Positions 1-7,310 of a stretch of DNA of 39,962 nucleotides are shown here, piece by piece; within the stretch, counting starts at the first letter, position 1; each line of letters starts with the position of its first letter. Below the pieces are notes generated by a model, which saw only the letters and a list, made by a program, of their open reading frames with translations, was not told where the DNA came from and ran no database searches. The translations under genes were made by a program, and so were the position numbers. Source of the DNA: Sphingomonadaceae bacterium (GTDB taxonomy: Bacteria; Pseudomonadota; Alphaproteobacteria; Sphingomonadales; Sphingomonadaceae); contig CANFXW010000027.1 in the NCBI GenBank assembly GCA_947451145.1, positions 1 to 39,962 on the forward strand, read 5' to 3'.

Positions 1-115
1 CCCAGGTGAACGCCGGTGACGTGATCTACCTGCTCGAAACCAACAAGGCCGCCCGCGAGATCGAGGCCCCGGCATCGGGCACCCTGATCATCAAGGCCGA
101 AGACGGCCAAACCTA
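1..115. repeat. Terminal direct repeat, left copy
   Basis: These 115 bases match the last 115 bases of the window (39848-39962) without a mismatch and in the same orientation. They encode the lipoyl-attachment part of a lipoyl-domain protein. An exact end-to-end match that also restores an open reading frame is what a circular contig, or an assembly loop, produces. A genuine repeat of exactly this length, ending exactly at both window edges, would be a coincidence. Confidence 0.95.
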
Positions 116-149
116 TGCCTGCGGTACTGAAATCGGCGAAATCGTCTGA
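1..149 (+). CDS. Stand-alone lipoyl-domain protein, C-terminal part (5' end missing in this copy)
   Basis: The reading frame opens at base 3 and runs to the TGA at 147-149, giving 48 residues with no start codon. It contains the lipoyl-attachment loop E-T-N-K-A-A, whose lysine would carry lipoate, followed by the second half of the lipoyl/biotinyl beta-sandwich (EAPASGTL, then EIGEIV). Joined to the partial gene at 39766-39962 through the 115-base repeat, it gives a complete 76-residue protein, with the lysine at residue 43. The protein has only a lipoyl domain: there is no peripheral-subunit-binding domain and no acyltransferase domain. It follows the fused E1 gene and is followed by a hairpin and then an LLM oxidoreductase. 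A biotin carrier is less likely because the loop is ETNKA, not AMKM. Confidence 0.9.
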   Translation, partial: QVNAGDVIYLLETNKAAREIEAPASGTLIIKAEDGQTYACGTEIGEIV

Positions 150-156
150 GATCTGG

Positions 157-184
157 AATTGCCGACATTTCTCCGTCGGCAATT
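157..184 (+). terminator. Hairpin after the lipoyl gene, possible terminator
   Basis: A perfect 10-base-pair stem (AATTGCCGAC at 157-166, GTCGGCAATT at 175-184) with an 8-base loop lies eight bases after the lipoyl stop codon. The stem ends in TT but no long U tract follows, so it may be a weak intrinsic terminator or a 3' stabiliser separating the E1-lipoyl unit from the LLM gene. Confidence 0.55.
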
Positions 185-272
185 GACTATGGTTTGAGCA
201 TGCGATTGTCGGTCCGAAGCCAAGTCGGGCCGTGTGTTGTCTGGCACCTTTTGAGCATAGGAAAAGTCTGCG

Positions 273-1166
273 ATGTCGGTTGATACGAGCAAGATTGGCC
301 TCGCCATTCCGGGCCTTACTTTGTCTCACGGGACGCACAGCCCTTGGGAAGCCGGAGTGACGATGGATGAACTAGCCGCGATTGTTCGCGCGGCGGATCG
401 TCTGGGCTACAGCCATATACAATGCGCCGAACATATCGGGGTTCCGGCATCCGAAGCACCGCGCAGGGGCGCGCGCTATTATGACCCGCTCGCGACTTTT
501 GGCTATTTTTCGGCGATCACCGGCAATATCCGGTTTCTGACTGCCGTGCTGGTGCTTGGCTATCACCATCCACTCGAGATCGCGAAGCGCTATGGCACGC
601 TTGATGTGGTGAGCGGTGGTCGCTTGACACTGGGCCTTGGTGTCGGATCACTGAAGGAAGAGTTTGATCTGCTCGGGCTGGGCGGGGCGGAATTTACCGA
701 ACGCGGTGCGCGCGGTGATGATGCCCTTCGGGCCCTGCGCGCTTCGCTTGGTCAGCGTGAGCCGGAATATCACGGTTCCTATTACGATTTTGGCGGGCTG
801 ATCATTGATCCTTGCGCGGTCCAGAACCAGGTGCCGCTATGGATCGGCGGTCGCAGCGCCCGTTCGCTCCGGCGCGCGGTGGAACTCGGTGACGGCTGGA
901 TGCCCTTTGGCCTGAACTACGACGATATGACTTCTTTCCTTGCCAAAGCACGCGAATTGCCAAGCTGGCATGCCCGCAGCAAACCGCTTGAAATTGTCCT
1001 GCGCCCGCCAGGCCTGCTCGATCCGCTGGGTGCGCCCGATGCTTGCGTGGAACATCTGCGGCAGGTCTATGCCGTTGGCGGCACCAAGGCTGATCTGTAC
1101 ATCCAAAGCAGCTCAAGCGCGCACTTTGTCGAGCAGCTTGAGGCCCTGGCGGCGCTGGAAGCCTAA
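273..1166 (+). CDS. LLM class oxidoreductase, probably F420-type
   Basis: A 297-residue protein of the luciferase-like monooxygenase (LLM) superfamily with a TIM-barrel fold. Recognisable pieces are the N-terminal barrel strand (GLAIPGLTLSHG), AAIVRAADRLGYSHI, the conserved EIAKRYGTLDVVSGGR-LTLGLGVG segment near residues 102-125, and PLWIGGRSARSLRRAVELGDGW near 188-210. The short length and this last segment resemble the Rv2161c-like, predicted F420-dependent subfamily more than FMN-dependent alkanal monooxygenases. That cofactor assignment is inference. An AGGAAA ribosome-binding site at 259-264 supports the ATG at 273. The gene lies 123 bp after the lipoyl gene and converges with the VOC gene with only nine bases between the stop codons. 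The substrate cannot be read from sequence. Confidence 0.8.
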   Translation: MSVDTSKIGLAIPGLTLSHGTHSPWEAGVTMDELAAIVRAADRLGYSHIQCAEHIGVPASEAPRRGARYYDPLATFGYFSAITGNIRFLTAVLVLGYHHPLEIAKRYGTLDVVSGGRLTLGLGVGSLKEEFDLLGLGGAEFTERGARGDDALRALRASLGQREPEYHGSYYDFGGLIIDPCAVQNQVPLWIGGRSARSLRRAVELGDGWMPFGLNYDDMTSFLAKARELPSWHARSKPLEIVLRPPGLLDPLGAPDACVEHLRQVYAVGGTKADLYIQSSSSAHFVEQLEALAALEA

Positions 1167-1175
1167 CGCTCGGGA

Positions 1176-1667
1176 TCAAACTTCTTCGACGTGAAGCATG
1201 TCTTCGTCATAGTCATTCTGACCCAGCACGATCATCGTATTGATCAGTGATGGCGCCATGCGCTGGCGGAGCACAACCTTGTCGCGCCAGGGTGAATGCG
1301 ATTGGTCGATAATCGGACCGAGCGTCTGGCCTATGCCTTCGATCCGCGCCTTGTGTTTGTCGATGTCATTCACGCCGAAGACCACGCCCATCAGCCCTTC
1401 GCCGGACGTTTCAAGACGCTCGTGAAAAGTGCGGTTGGCATCGCTGCGCTCATCCAGCGGGGCGACTACTTCGATGCCGGCGGCCATGTTGTAATAGACA
1501 ACAATGCCCATGTCGGAGCGGCAAAAGTGCTCCAGCTTGATGTCGAAAATAGCTTCCATTTCGGCGACATGCGCCTCGATATTGGCTAGCTCGCAGATCC
1601 ACGCAACGTGATCGATCCGGTTGACGAGTTTGCGTATGATTGGTTTTCCCCACGTGTCCGTTGGCAT
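1176..1667 (-). CDS. VOC (glyoxalase/bleomycin-resistance fold) family protein
   Basis: A 163-residue protein. It opens with NRIDHVAWIC, the usual first strand of a VOC module; His20 would be a metal ligand. It continues through AEMEAIFDIKLEHF and GIEVVAPLDE to a second half beginning GVVFGVNDIDKHKARIEGIG. This is the pattern of methylmalonyl-CoA-epimerase-like and extradiol-type VOC enzymes, which bind a divalent metal, but the substrate cannot be assigned. The gene is the last of the minus-strand Rieske-SDR-TonB-VOC run and is separated from the receptor gene by two strong hairpins. Its ribosome-binding site is weak, so translation may depend on its neighbours. No better in-frame start is visible. 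Confidence 0.75.
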   Translation of the reverse strand: MPTDTWGKPIIRKLVNRIDHVAWICELANIEAHVAEMEAIFDIKLEHFCRSDMGIVVYYNMAAGIEVVAPLDERSDANRTFHERLETSGEGLMGVVFGVNDIDKHKARIEGIGQTLGPIIDQSHSPWRDKVVLRQRMAPSLINTMIVLGQNDYDEDMLHVEEV

Positions 1668-1683
1668 GCCGCATGAAGCGAAG

Positions 1684-1759
1684 CGGGCCCCGATCCAAAA
1701 TGAATCGGAGCCCGTCCTGAATTTGGCAGTTGCGGACCGGAACGTGGCGTTCCGGTCCG
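1684..1759 (-). terminator. Two tandem hairpins between the TonB receptor and VOC genes
   Basis: The first hairpin has a perfect 12-base-pair stem (1733-1744 with 1748-1759) and a tight 3-base loop. The second has a 10-base-pair stem with one mismatch (1684-1694 with 1704-1714) and a 9-base loop. Read on the minus strand they follow the receptor stop codon by about ten bases and end shortly before the VOC start. No U tract follows in the minus direction, so they may be a leaky terminator, an attenuator lowering VOC expression, or an RNA stabiliser for the receptor message. Confidence 0.5.
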
Positions 1760-1769
1760 TTTGTTCCGA

Positions 1770-3995
1770 TCAGAACTTGTATTCTGCACGGAAGCCGAAT
1801 GTACGCGGTGCGGCAAAGGTCACACCATCGGCGAGCTGGGAATCGAGGAAGCTGGCCAGATAGGTCGCATTCCCGATATTCTTGCCCCAGACGACAAAGC
1901 GGAGACCGTCGATGCCTTTGGGCGCCAACGACAATTCGGCATCGATCGTGGTGTAGGCGTCCTGGCCCAGCAGGCCGGTGACGTCGAACTTCGATCCCGA
2001 ATTGTGGTACAGGCCAGCGTGGGCACCGACGCCACCGATGGACGTGTCTGCTTTGTAGTCCATGGCAATGCTTCCAGTGAACTCTGGCGCACGGGGCATT
2101 CTCGTTCCACCAAGATTTTTCGTGGTTTGAGTGTTGCCAAAGCCATTGGCGACAAACACCGCGGCCGCAGGGAAGCTGGTGAACTTGGCATCAACGTAGG
2201 ACATGTTGGCGCTGAGGCTGAAGTTTGGAGTTACGTCAAATTTGGCGTTGGCTTCAACGCCGTTGATCCGGGCGGACGCCGCGTTCTGGTTGATATAGAC
2301 GGGCGGTGCGTAGGCGACGATCTGCAGGTCTGCGTAGTCATAGTGGAACGCTGACAAATCAAACGAGAGAGCGCCGGCGAAACGCCCCTTGAAACCGACT
2401 TCATAAGAAGTGATGTTTTCCGGGTTCACAGGCTTCTGCGCGAAGTTGCTCGTGTTGATGACGCCGCTCTTGAAGCCCTTGCCCCAGCTGGCATAGAAAT
2501 TGGCGTCAGGGGTGATGGCATAGCGGGCCGTGATCCGCGGGGTGAACTTGTTGAAAGTGACGGCACCGCCGGGGTATTCAGCGATCGTGCCACCAGTCGG
2601 ACCCGAGAACGCGCGCTGTCGTTCGGTGGTGTAGCGCCCGCCAGCTGTGAAAGTCAGCTGTTCTGTCGCAGCCAGTGTAAAATCGGTGTAAAGAGCGAAA
2701 ATCTGCTTATCGACCCGACCATAATTATTAATCGCCGGTGTGAAGGCGCTTTGCGTTGCCGGAGCGATGCTGGGGACATTGGCAAACTGGAAGGTGTTGG
2801 ATTGGAACTCTTCATTTCCGGTCATGAAGAACCCGCCAACAATGAAGCTGAGCGGGCCGATCTTGTCGGACGCGAAGTTGGCTTCCTGCGTAAAGAAGCT
2901 GCCGAATAGAGGTTTGCCGGGAACGAGGCTGGCCTGCGCGTAACTTACCGGACTCCAGTCAACGTCAGCCACATAGAACGTTTCGTTCTTGCTGTAGGAG
3001 GTCAACGTGTTGATCTTCCCGGCGCCCACATCAAATTCGCCCGACAGACTGGCACCCTTTGACTTCGTGCGGGAGTAGACGCCCGGATCAGTCGAAAACT
3101 CGGTCCCGTTGGTCGCGACGGGCAAAGTTGTCAGGCCGCGGGGATTCTGGGCCGTAGCCAGAGTGACGAGGATGGCTTTGCCGGCAGTGTTGTTATTGAA
3201 GGCAAAACCTGAATAAGCAGCTGAGTCATTGTGGTCGGAAATGAATCCGGTCAGGGTAAGTGAAGAACCCGCTGACGGCTGATAGCGCAGCTTTGCGCGG
3301 ATCACCTTTGAATCCAGACCCAGGTCGCGCTGGCCGGTGATCACATGTTTGCGGAAACCGTCACGCTTCTGATAGCCACCGGAAACACTCACTGAAAGCG
3401 TATCGCTCAGCGGGCTGGAAACGTAGCCCTTGAAGTCGATGTCATTGAAATTACCATAGCTGGCGGAAAACTTGCCAGTCAGCGTTGAGGACGGTGCAAG
3501 CGAGGTTACCAGAATCGCGCCGCCTGTGGCATTCTGACCATAGAGCGCACCTTGCGGGCCCTTGAGAATTTCCACCTGCTGCACATCCGGCAGGGCGATG
3601 AGCGTGGCGATCTGCTGCGGTTGATAGATGCCATCAATGTAAAGGGCGACGTTGGAATTGTCGCCGATATTGGCACCGGCCGAGGAAATGCCGCGGATCG
3701 ACGGCTGCATGAAGGCACCGTAGGATGCGATGACGACAGCCGGAGTGGCCTTGGCCAAATCACCGGTAGAAGCGATGCCCGCCTGTGCAAGTTCGTCGGA
3801 GGACAGCGCCGCGATTGCCATCGGCACGTCCCTGAGATTTTCCGTACGGCGCTGGGCGGTCACCAGGATTTCGCCGTCGGTTGATGCTTCTTCTTTGCCT
3901 GCATCAGCCGTGTTTGCGGCATAGGCTGGAGCTGCCAAGGCTGTTCCAGAAAGCAGGATTGCCTGAACGAATGCGAGTTTCTTATTGATTTTCAT
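1770..3995 (-). CDS. TonB-dependent outer-membrane receptor
   Basis: A 741-residue receptor for energised uptake across the outer membrane. It has a Sec signal peptide with likely cleavage after AYA at residue 26, a TonB-box-like EILVTAQRR at about 42-50, a plug domain at about 55-160 (DVQQVEILKGPQGALYGQNATGGAI is the conserved plug core), and a 22-strand-type barrel ending in aromatic FRAEYKF. A clear AGAGGA ribosome-binding site precedes the ATG at 3995. It follows the SDR gene by 69 bp in a probable operon with a Rieske oxygenase. In sphingomonads such receptors commonly sit in catabolic clusters and import the substrate, so uptake of the compound degraded here is the natural inference; a siderophore role is less likely in this context. 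Confidence 0.95.
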   Translation of the reverse strand: MKINKKLAFVQAILLSGTALAAPAYAANTADAGKEEASTDGEILVTAQRRTENLRDVPMAIAALSSDELAQAGIASTGDLAKATPAVVIASYGAFMQPSIRGISSAGANIGDNSNVALYIDGIYQPQQIATLIALPDVQQVEILKGPQGALYGQNATGGAILVTSLAPSSTLTGKFSASYGNFNDIDFKGYVSSPLSDTLSVSVSGGYQKRDGFRKHVITGQRDLGLDSKVIRAKLRYQPSAGSSLTLTGFISDHNDSAAYSGFAFNNNTAGKAILVTLATAQNPRGLTTLPVATNGTEFSTDPGVYSRTKSKGASLSGEFDVGAGKINTLTSYSKNETFYVADVDWSPVSYAQASLVPGKPLFGSFFTQEANFASDKIGPLSFIVGGFFMTGNEEFQSNTFQFANVPSIAPATQSAFTPAINNYGRVDKQIFALYTDFTLAATEQLTFTAGGRYTTERQRAFSGPTGGTIAEYPGGAVTFNKFTPRITARYAITPDANFYASWGKGFKSGVINTSNFAQKPVNPENITSYEVGFKGRFAGALSFDLSAFHYDYADLQIVAYAPPVYINQNAASARINGVEANAKFDVTPNFSLSANMSYVDAKFTSFPAAAVFVANGFGNTQTTKNLGGTRMPRAPEFTGSIAMDYKADTSIGGVGAHAGLYHNSGSKFDVTGLLGQDAYTTIDAELSLAPKGIDGLRFVVWGKNIGNATYLASFLDSQLADGVTFAAPRTFGFRAEYKF

Positions 3996-4064
3996 AACTC
4001 TGTCCTCTTCCCTTTAAGTTATATGAATCTGCATTTTCTAAGGCTGTTGTTTCATTGTCTTTGA

Positions 4065-4847
4065 TCAACCTCCAACAATTGTCGTCCCGCCGTCGACAAG
4101 CAGGCAGTGGCCGTTGACGTAGTCGGATGCCTTGCTCGCCAGAAACAGCGTGGCTGCGGCGATGTCTTCCGGTTTGCCGACCCGGTTGCTTGGCGCGCGA
4201 TTGGCGAACTGCTCCAATGCCGCTTCAGGTATGGCGCTGGTCCCTTCGGTCATGATGAAGCCGGGCAGTACCGCGTTGACCCGGATGCCGAGTGAGGCGA
4301 GGTCAACGGCTGCTGCACGCGTCATCGCATTAACGGCGCCTTTGGTGATGTTGTAATGGCTGGCTGAAGGCCCGCTGGGGCGGATCGATTCCATCGAAGA
4401 CATGTTGACGATGCGTCCGCCCGAGCTCATCCGGCGGGCAGCTTCGATCGTGCATCGCAATACCGCTTTGACGTTGATATCCAGAGTGCGGTCGAAAAGG
4501 TCCCAGTCCACCTCTGGCAAGCGGGGGAAGGGGGGGTAAATCCCGGCATTGTTGACGAGCACGTCGAGCCGGCCGAACCGGGCAATTGTCTCATCGATCA
4601 TCTTGTTGCAATCGGCAGCAAGGCTCACATCGGCAACAACTGCCAAGCCTTGGCCGCCAGCAGCTTCGATCAGCGAGACTGTCTGGGCCGCCGTTTCGGC
4701 ATCGCGATCAGCGGCGACAATTGATGCCCCCGCTTGCGCAAGCATAAGCGCAATGGCCCTGCCAATACCGGCACCAGCGCCGGTTACCAGCGCTACTTCG
4801 CCATCAAGACGGAACAGCGATTCAAGGCTCGCTGTAGTTTGGGTCAT
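4065..4847 (-). CDS. SDR family oxidoreductase
   Basis: A 260-residue classical short-chain dehydrogenase/reductase. It shows the nucleotide-binding TGAGAGIG at residues 22-29, acidic AADRD after strand 2 (favouring NAD), NNAG at 99-102, Ser151 in NMSS, and the catalytic Tyr165-x3-Lys169, ending with the usual VDGGT. An upstream in-frame GTG at 4853 would add two residues, but the AGGGGG ribosome-binding site is correctly spaced only for the ATG at 4847. It lies 61 bp after the Rieske gene and just before the TonB receptor. It probably oxidises a hydroxyl group made by the oxygenase, for example a cis-dihydrodiol or secondary alcohol; that role is inferred from position. Confidence 0.88.
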   Translation of the reverse strand: MTQTTASLESLFRLDGEVALVTGAGAGIGRAIALMLAQAGASIVAADRDAETAAQTVSLIEAAGGQGLAVVADVSLAADCNKMIDETIARFGRLDVLVNNAGIYPPFPRLPEVDWDLFDRTLDINVKAVLRCTIEAARRMSSGGRIVNMSSMESIRPSGPSASHYNITKGAVNAMTRAAAVDLASLGIRVNAVLPGFIMTEGTSAIPEAALEQFANRAPSNRVGKPEDIAAATLFLASKASDYVNGHCLLVDGGTTIVGG

Positions 4848-4908
4848 GCGCACATCCCCCTCATTCCTGTTGCCTCCACACTCGCGGTGAAGTGCTTATT
4901 CGATGAAA

Positions 4909-6249
4909 CTAGTCGAGCAATTCGGGCACGCAGCGGCCCATGTAGTCAGCCAGATTGCGCTGGAAGTTGATAACATTGGCTTCCTGGTCCGGGTTCGGCA
5001 GCAAGCCCTCTAGCGCGACCGATTTCATGCCGGCCTGAACACCCGCGAGCATGCGGAAATCCTGCCTGAGCAGCAGTGGCCAGTTTTCTTCATTGATTTC
5101 CTGTGCGTGCACCCACTCCGTCTGGGGTTCCCCACCTTCGGGGTAGCGTTCCAGAGTGAAGATTTCAGTGATGCAGCTGTCGGGATTGAAACCGTCGGGG
5201 CGGATGCGGAAACACAGGGCAAAGGTGATGCCTGGCAGCAGAACGATGTTCGGGAATACGTGCCAGTTGATCCCGACCTGCGCCAAATGCATCGGATCGA
5301 TGTTTGGCCAGACAACGCCGCGATCGGCATCGATCTGGCAGGCGACTTCCATCAGTCTGGCACCGACTTCGGCGCTACCGGCATCCTCCGGCATTTCCCT
5401 GGAAATCCGCTCGGCTGCGGCGATCAGGGTATCGGTATAATTTGCCCAGACCGTCTTCTCGGCCATCCGGAGGGCGCCAAGCGGCACGTCCCGAGGGGCA
5501 AGTGAATCGACAACACCGACCGCAGTGCCCATGCCGCCACCTTCTGTGCCGACCGTGACCATCCGGCCATGAAGCCCTTCAGACGTGCTGGAGGTAACCC
5601 CTGTTCCGTATCGTTGGGTCTGCGGATGCGTGGCAGGTGCGTGATAGCCTTCGATGAAGGCTTCCAGCACGACTTTCCAATTGGCCGGATAGGTAAGCCA
5701 CTGACGCCACTTGTAGCGCATCTTCTGCATTTCGAATGGATCGAGCCACTCTGGCACCGTCTGCAGAAAGGCTTCCAGTGGTTCGCATTCCGGATCTGGA
5801 TTGATGAACACAAAGCCGGCCCAACGACCGACCTTCACGCCGCGCAGGCTCAGATCAAGGCCGTCAAGTGCGCCATCCCAGTGCTCGCGATTGGTTACGA
5901 GCGTTGATTCGCCTTTCAGGTTCCACTGCCAGCCGTGATAGCTGCAATGAAGGTGCTGGGCACGTCCGCAGCCTGCGGTCAGCCGTTTGCCGCGATGTCT
6001 GCAGGCATTGTGATAGGCAACGATCTCTTCCGGGCCAGAGCGCGCGACGATAATTGACTGATCGAGGATGTCGTATGTGTAATAGTCCCCGACATTGGGA
6101 ATCTCTTCCTCGCGGCAGGCGATTTGCCAGACTTTCAGCCAGAGCTTGTCCTTTTCCTCTCGGGCGTAGGATTCCGAAATGTACGGCTCGACCGAAAGGC
6201 TTGCCGCAGCTTCCTTGACCCCGGCCAGACGCGGGTTTTGAGCGTTCAT
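4909..6249 (-). CDS. Rieske non-heme iron oxygenase, alpha subunit
   Basis: A 446-residue terminal oxygenase. The Rieske [2Fe-2S] motif is C83-x-H85 with C102-x2-H105, and the mononuclear iron site is E200-G-Y-H203-x4-H208 in NWKVVLEAFIEGYHAPATH. A Glu takes the bridging Asp position, as in the carnitine and glycine-betaine monooxygenase branch. ATG at 6249 is chosen over the longer frame because an excellent AGGAGAGG site (6255-6262) precedes it. It is the first gene of the minus-strand run with the SDR, TonB receptor and VOC protein, and diverges from tetR. No beta subunit, ferredoxin or reductase gene is present, so electrons must come from elsewhere. The substrate is unknown. The third Rieske protein (34279-35670) is a relative of the same type. 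Confidence 0.92.
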   Translation of the reverse strand: MNAQNPRLAGVKEAAASLSVEPYISESYAREEKDKLWLKVWQIACREEEIPNVGDYYTYDILDQSIIVARSGPEEIVAYHNACRHRGKRLTAGCGRAQHLHCSYHGWQWNLKGESTLVTNREHWDGALDGLDLSLRGVKVGRWAGFVFINPDPECEPLEAFLQTVPEWLDPFEMQKMRYKWRQWLTYPANWKVVLEAFIEGYHAPATHPQTQRYGTGVTSSTSEGLHGRMVTVGTEGGGMGTAVGVVDSLAPRDVPLGALRMAEKTVWANYTDTLIAAAERISREMPEDAGSAEVGARLMEVACQIDADRGVVWPNIDPMHLAQVGINWHVFPNIVLLPGITFALCFRIRPDGFNPDSCITEIFTLERYPEGGEPQTEWVHAQEINEENWPLLLRQDFRMLAGVQAGMKSVALEGLLPNPDQEANVINFQRNLADYMGRCVPELLD

Positions 6250-6276
6250 ACGCACCTCTCCTAACGCTTCCCTTTT

Positions 6277-6310
6277 CAGCAAGGGTGAAATGCCCGTGCA
6301 GCAAGGGTGA
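6277..6310. promoter_or_regulatory. 12-bp direct repeats upstream of the Rieske operon
   Basis: CAGCAAGGGTGA occurs at 6277-6288 and again at 6299-6310. The period is 22 bp, about two helical turns, so both copies would face the same side of the DNA. They lie 28-61 bp upstream of the Rieske start in the divergent region shared with tetR (6250-6503). Direct repeats with whole-turn spacing are typical activator or repressor sites; which protein binds is not known. Confidence 0.5.
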
Positions 6311-6503
6311 TTCGCTGTTCTTGGCTTTGAAGCTACGCTAGGGTAGATAGCTCGTCAATAAATGCATGTCCGCTGTTGAATTGCATGAGGTGACAACGGC
6401 ATTGGAGCCGATTTTGGGGCGGTCAGATGTCCGTTCCTTCGACCTTGTGTTGCTGCGCGGCATCGCATAGCGATTTGTGAACAGGATTTTCGGGATAGTT
6501 TCG

Positions 6504-7217
6504 ATGGGCAGCGCAAGGCCAAATCAATCGCGGGGCGGTCTGGTCGGAAGGTCTCCGGCAAAGCGCGCCGGTCGGATGCCGCGCGAGCAGCGTCGTGAAC
6601 ACCTGATTCGTGCAGCAACTGACCTCGTCCGGAATAACGGTATCGAGGCTTTGACCATGGCGGCGCTGGCAGAGCAGGCCGGGGTTTCAAAGCCCGTGGT
6701 ATATGAGCACTTTGCCAACAGTGAGGAGGTTTCTCTCGCGTTGCTGGATGAGTATTTCATCAACATCGTCAAAGTTGTTGGTGAGAGTACGCAAGCTGCA
6801 GAAACTCTTGAAGAATACATAGTCCAGGCGATAGATGCGGAGTTTGATTTTCACGCTGATGGTGCCTTGAGCATCCGGTCCATAACCAATGGTCACACCA
6901 GCAGCCATGCAACCGGAGACCGGTTGAACGCCGCCTATTTGAAGATCCGCGAACAGGCCACCGGGACCTTCCGGGAGCTGCTGCTGCAACAGGGCGTATC
7001 TGGGGAAATCGCCGCAGTTTCAGGCTATGTGCTCGCGGAAATGCTCAATACCACGGTTCCGGAATATGGCGGCCATGATGAGAGGGGCGATGCCAGGGAG
7101 GTCCTGAAGACCATGATGCTGGCGGCGATTCATGCCGTTTGCCCGGATCCAAAAGCAAGGCCAAGTACGCCCAAATTTATCCTTGAAGAACTGCAAAAAG
7201 TCATCGCCAAGGCATAG
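6504..7217 (+). CDS. TetR family transcriptional regulator
   Basis: A 237-residue TetR/AcrR-type regulator. An Arg-rich lead (RMPREQRREHL) is followed by the three-helix DNA-binding domain at about residues 27-75, including TMAALAEQAGVSKPVVYEHFANSEE as the helix-turn-helix. The C-terminal ligand-binding region has no assignable ligand. ATG at 6504 has a GGGA eight bases upstream; a GTG at 6477 would add nine residues and has no clear ribosome-binding site, but cannot be excluded. It diverges from the Rieske-SDR-TonB-VOC run and precedes an exporter gene by 93 bp. Either could be its target, and the direct repeats at 6277-6310 are a candidate site. Confidence 0.88.
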   Translation: MGSARPNQSRGGLVGRSPAKRAGRMPREQRREHLIRAATDLVRNNGIEALTMAALAEQAGVSKPVVYEHFANSEEVSLALLDEYFINIVKVVGESTQAAETLEEYIVQAIDAEFDFHADGALSIRSITNGHTSSHATGDRLNAAYLKIREQATGTFRELLLQQGVSGEIAAVSGYVLAEMLNTTVPEYGGHDERGDAREVLKTMMLAAIHAVCPDPKARPSTPKFILEELQKVIAKA

Positions 7218-7310
7218 GTGCGGCACTTCGCCAGAAATAGCCCGCAAGGTTTGCGCATCGTTCAATGCAACGGCTGGCTTTCGGTTATTGCTTGCTGCTA
7301 TGTGCATTGA

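Noticed and set aside
242..257. Sigma-54-like promoter TGGCAC-N7-GCA before the LLM gene
   Set aside because: GG and GC have the right 10-base spacing, but the -12 element lacks TT, and a start about 12 bases downstream would fall after the ribosome-binding site and leave only about five bases before the ATG.
1761..2354. 197-codon plus-strand reading frame opposite the TonB receptor
   Set aside because: It lies wholly inside the receptor gene on the other strand, is not a recognisable protein, and is a by-product of GC-rich codon usage. The same holds for the other long opposite-strand frames, such as 12335-12982, 14001-14756, 29488-30294, 30370-31554, 37639-38718 and 38962-39957.
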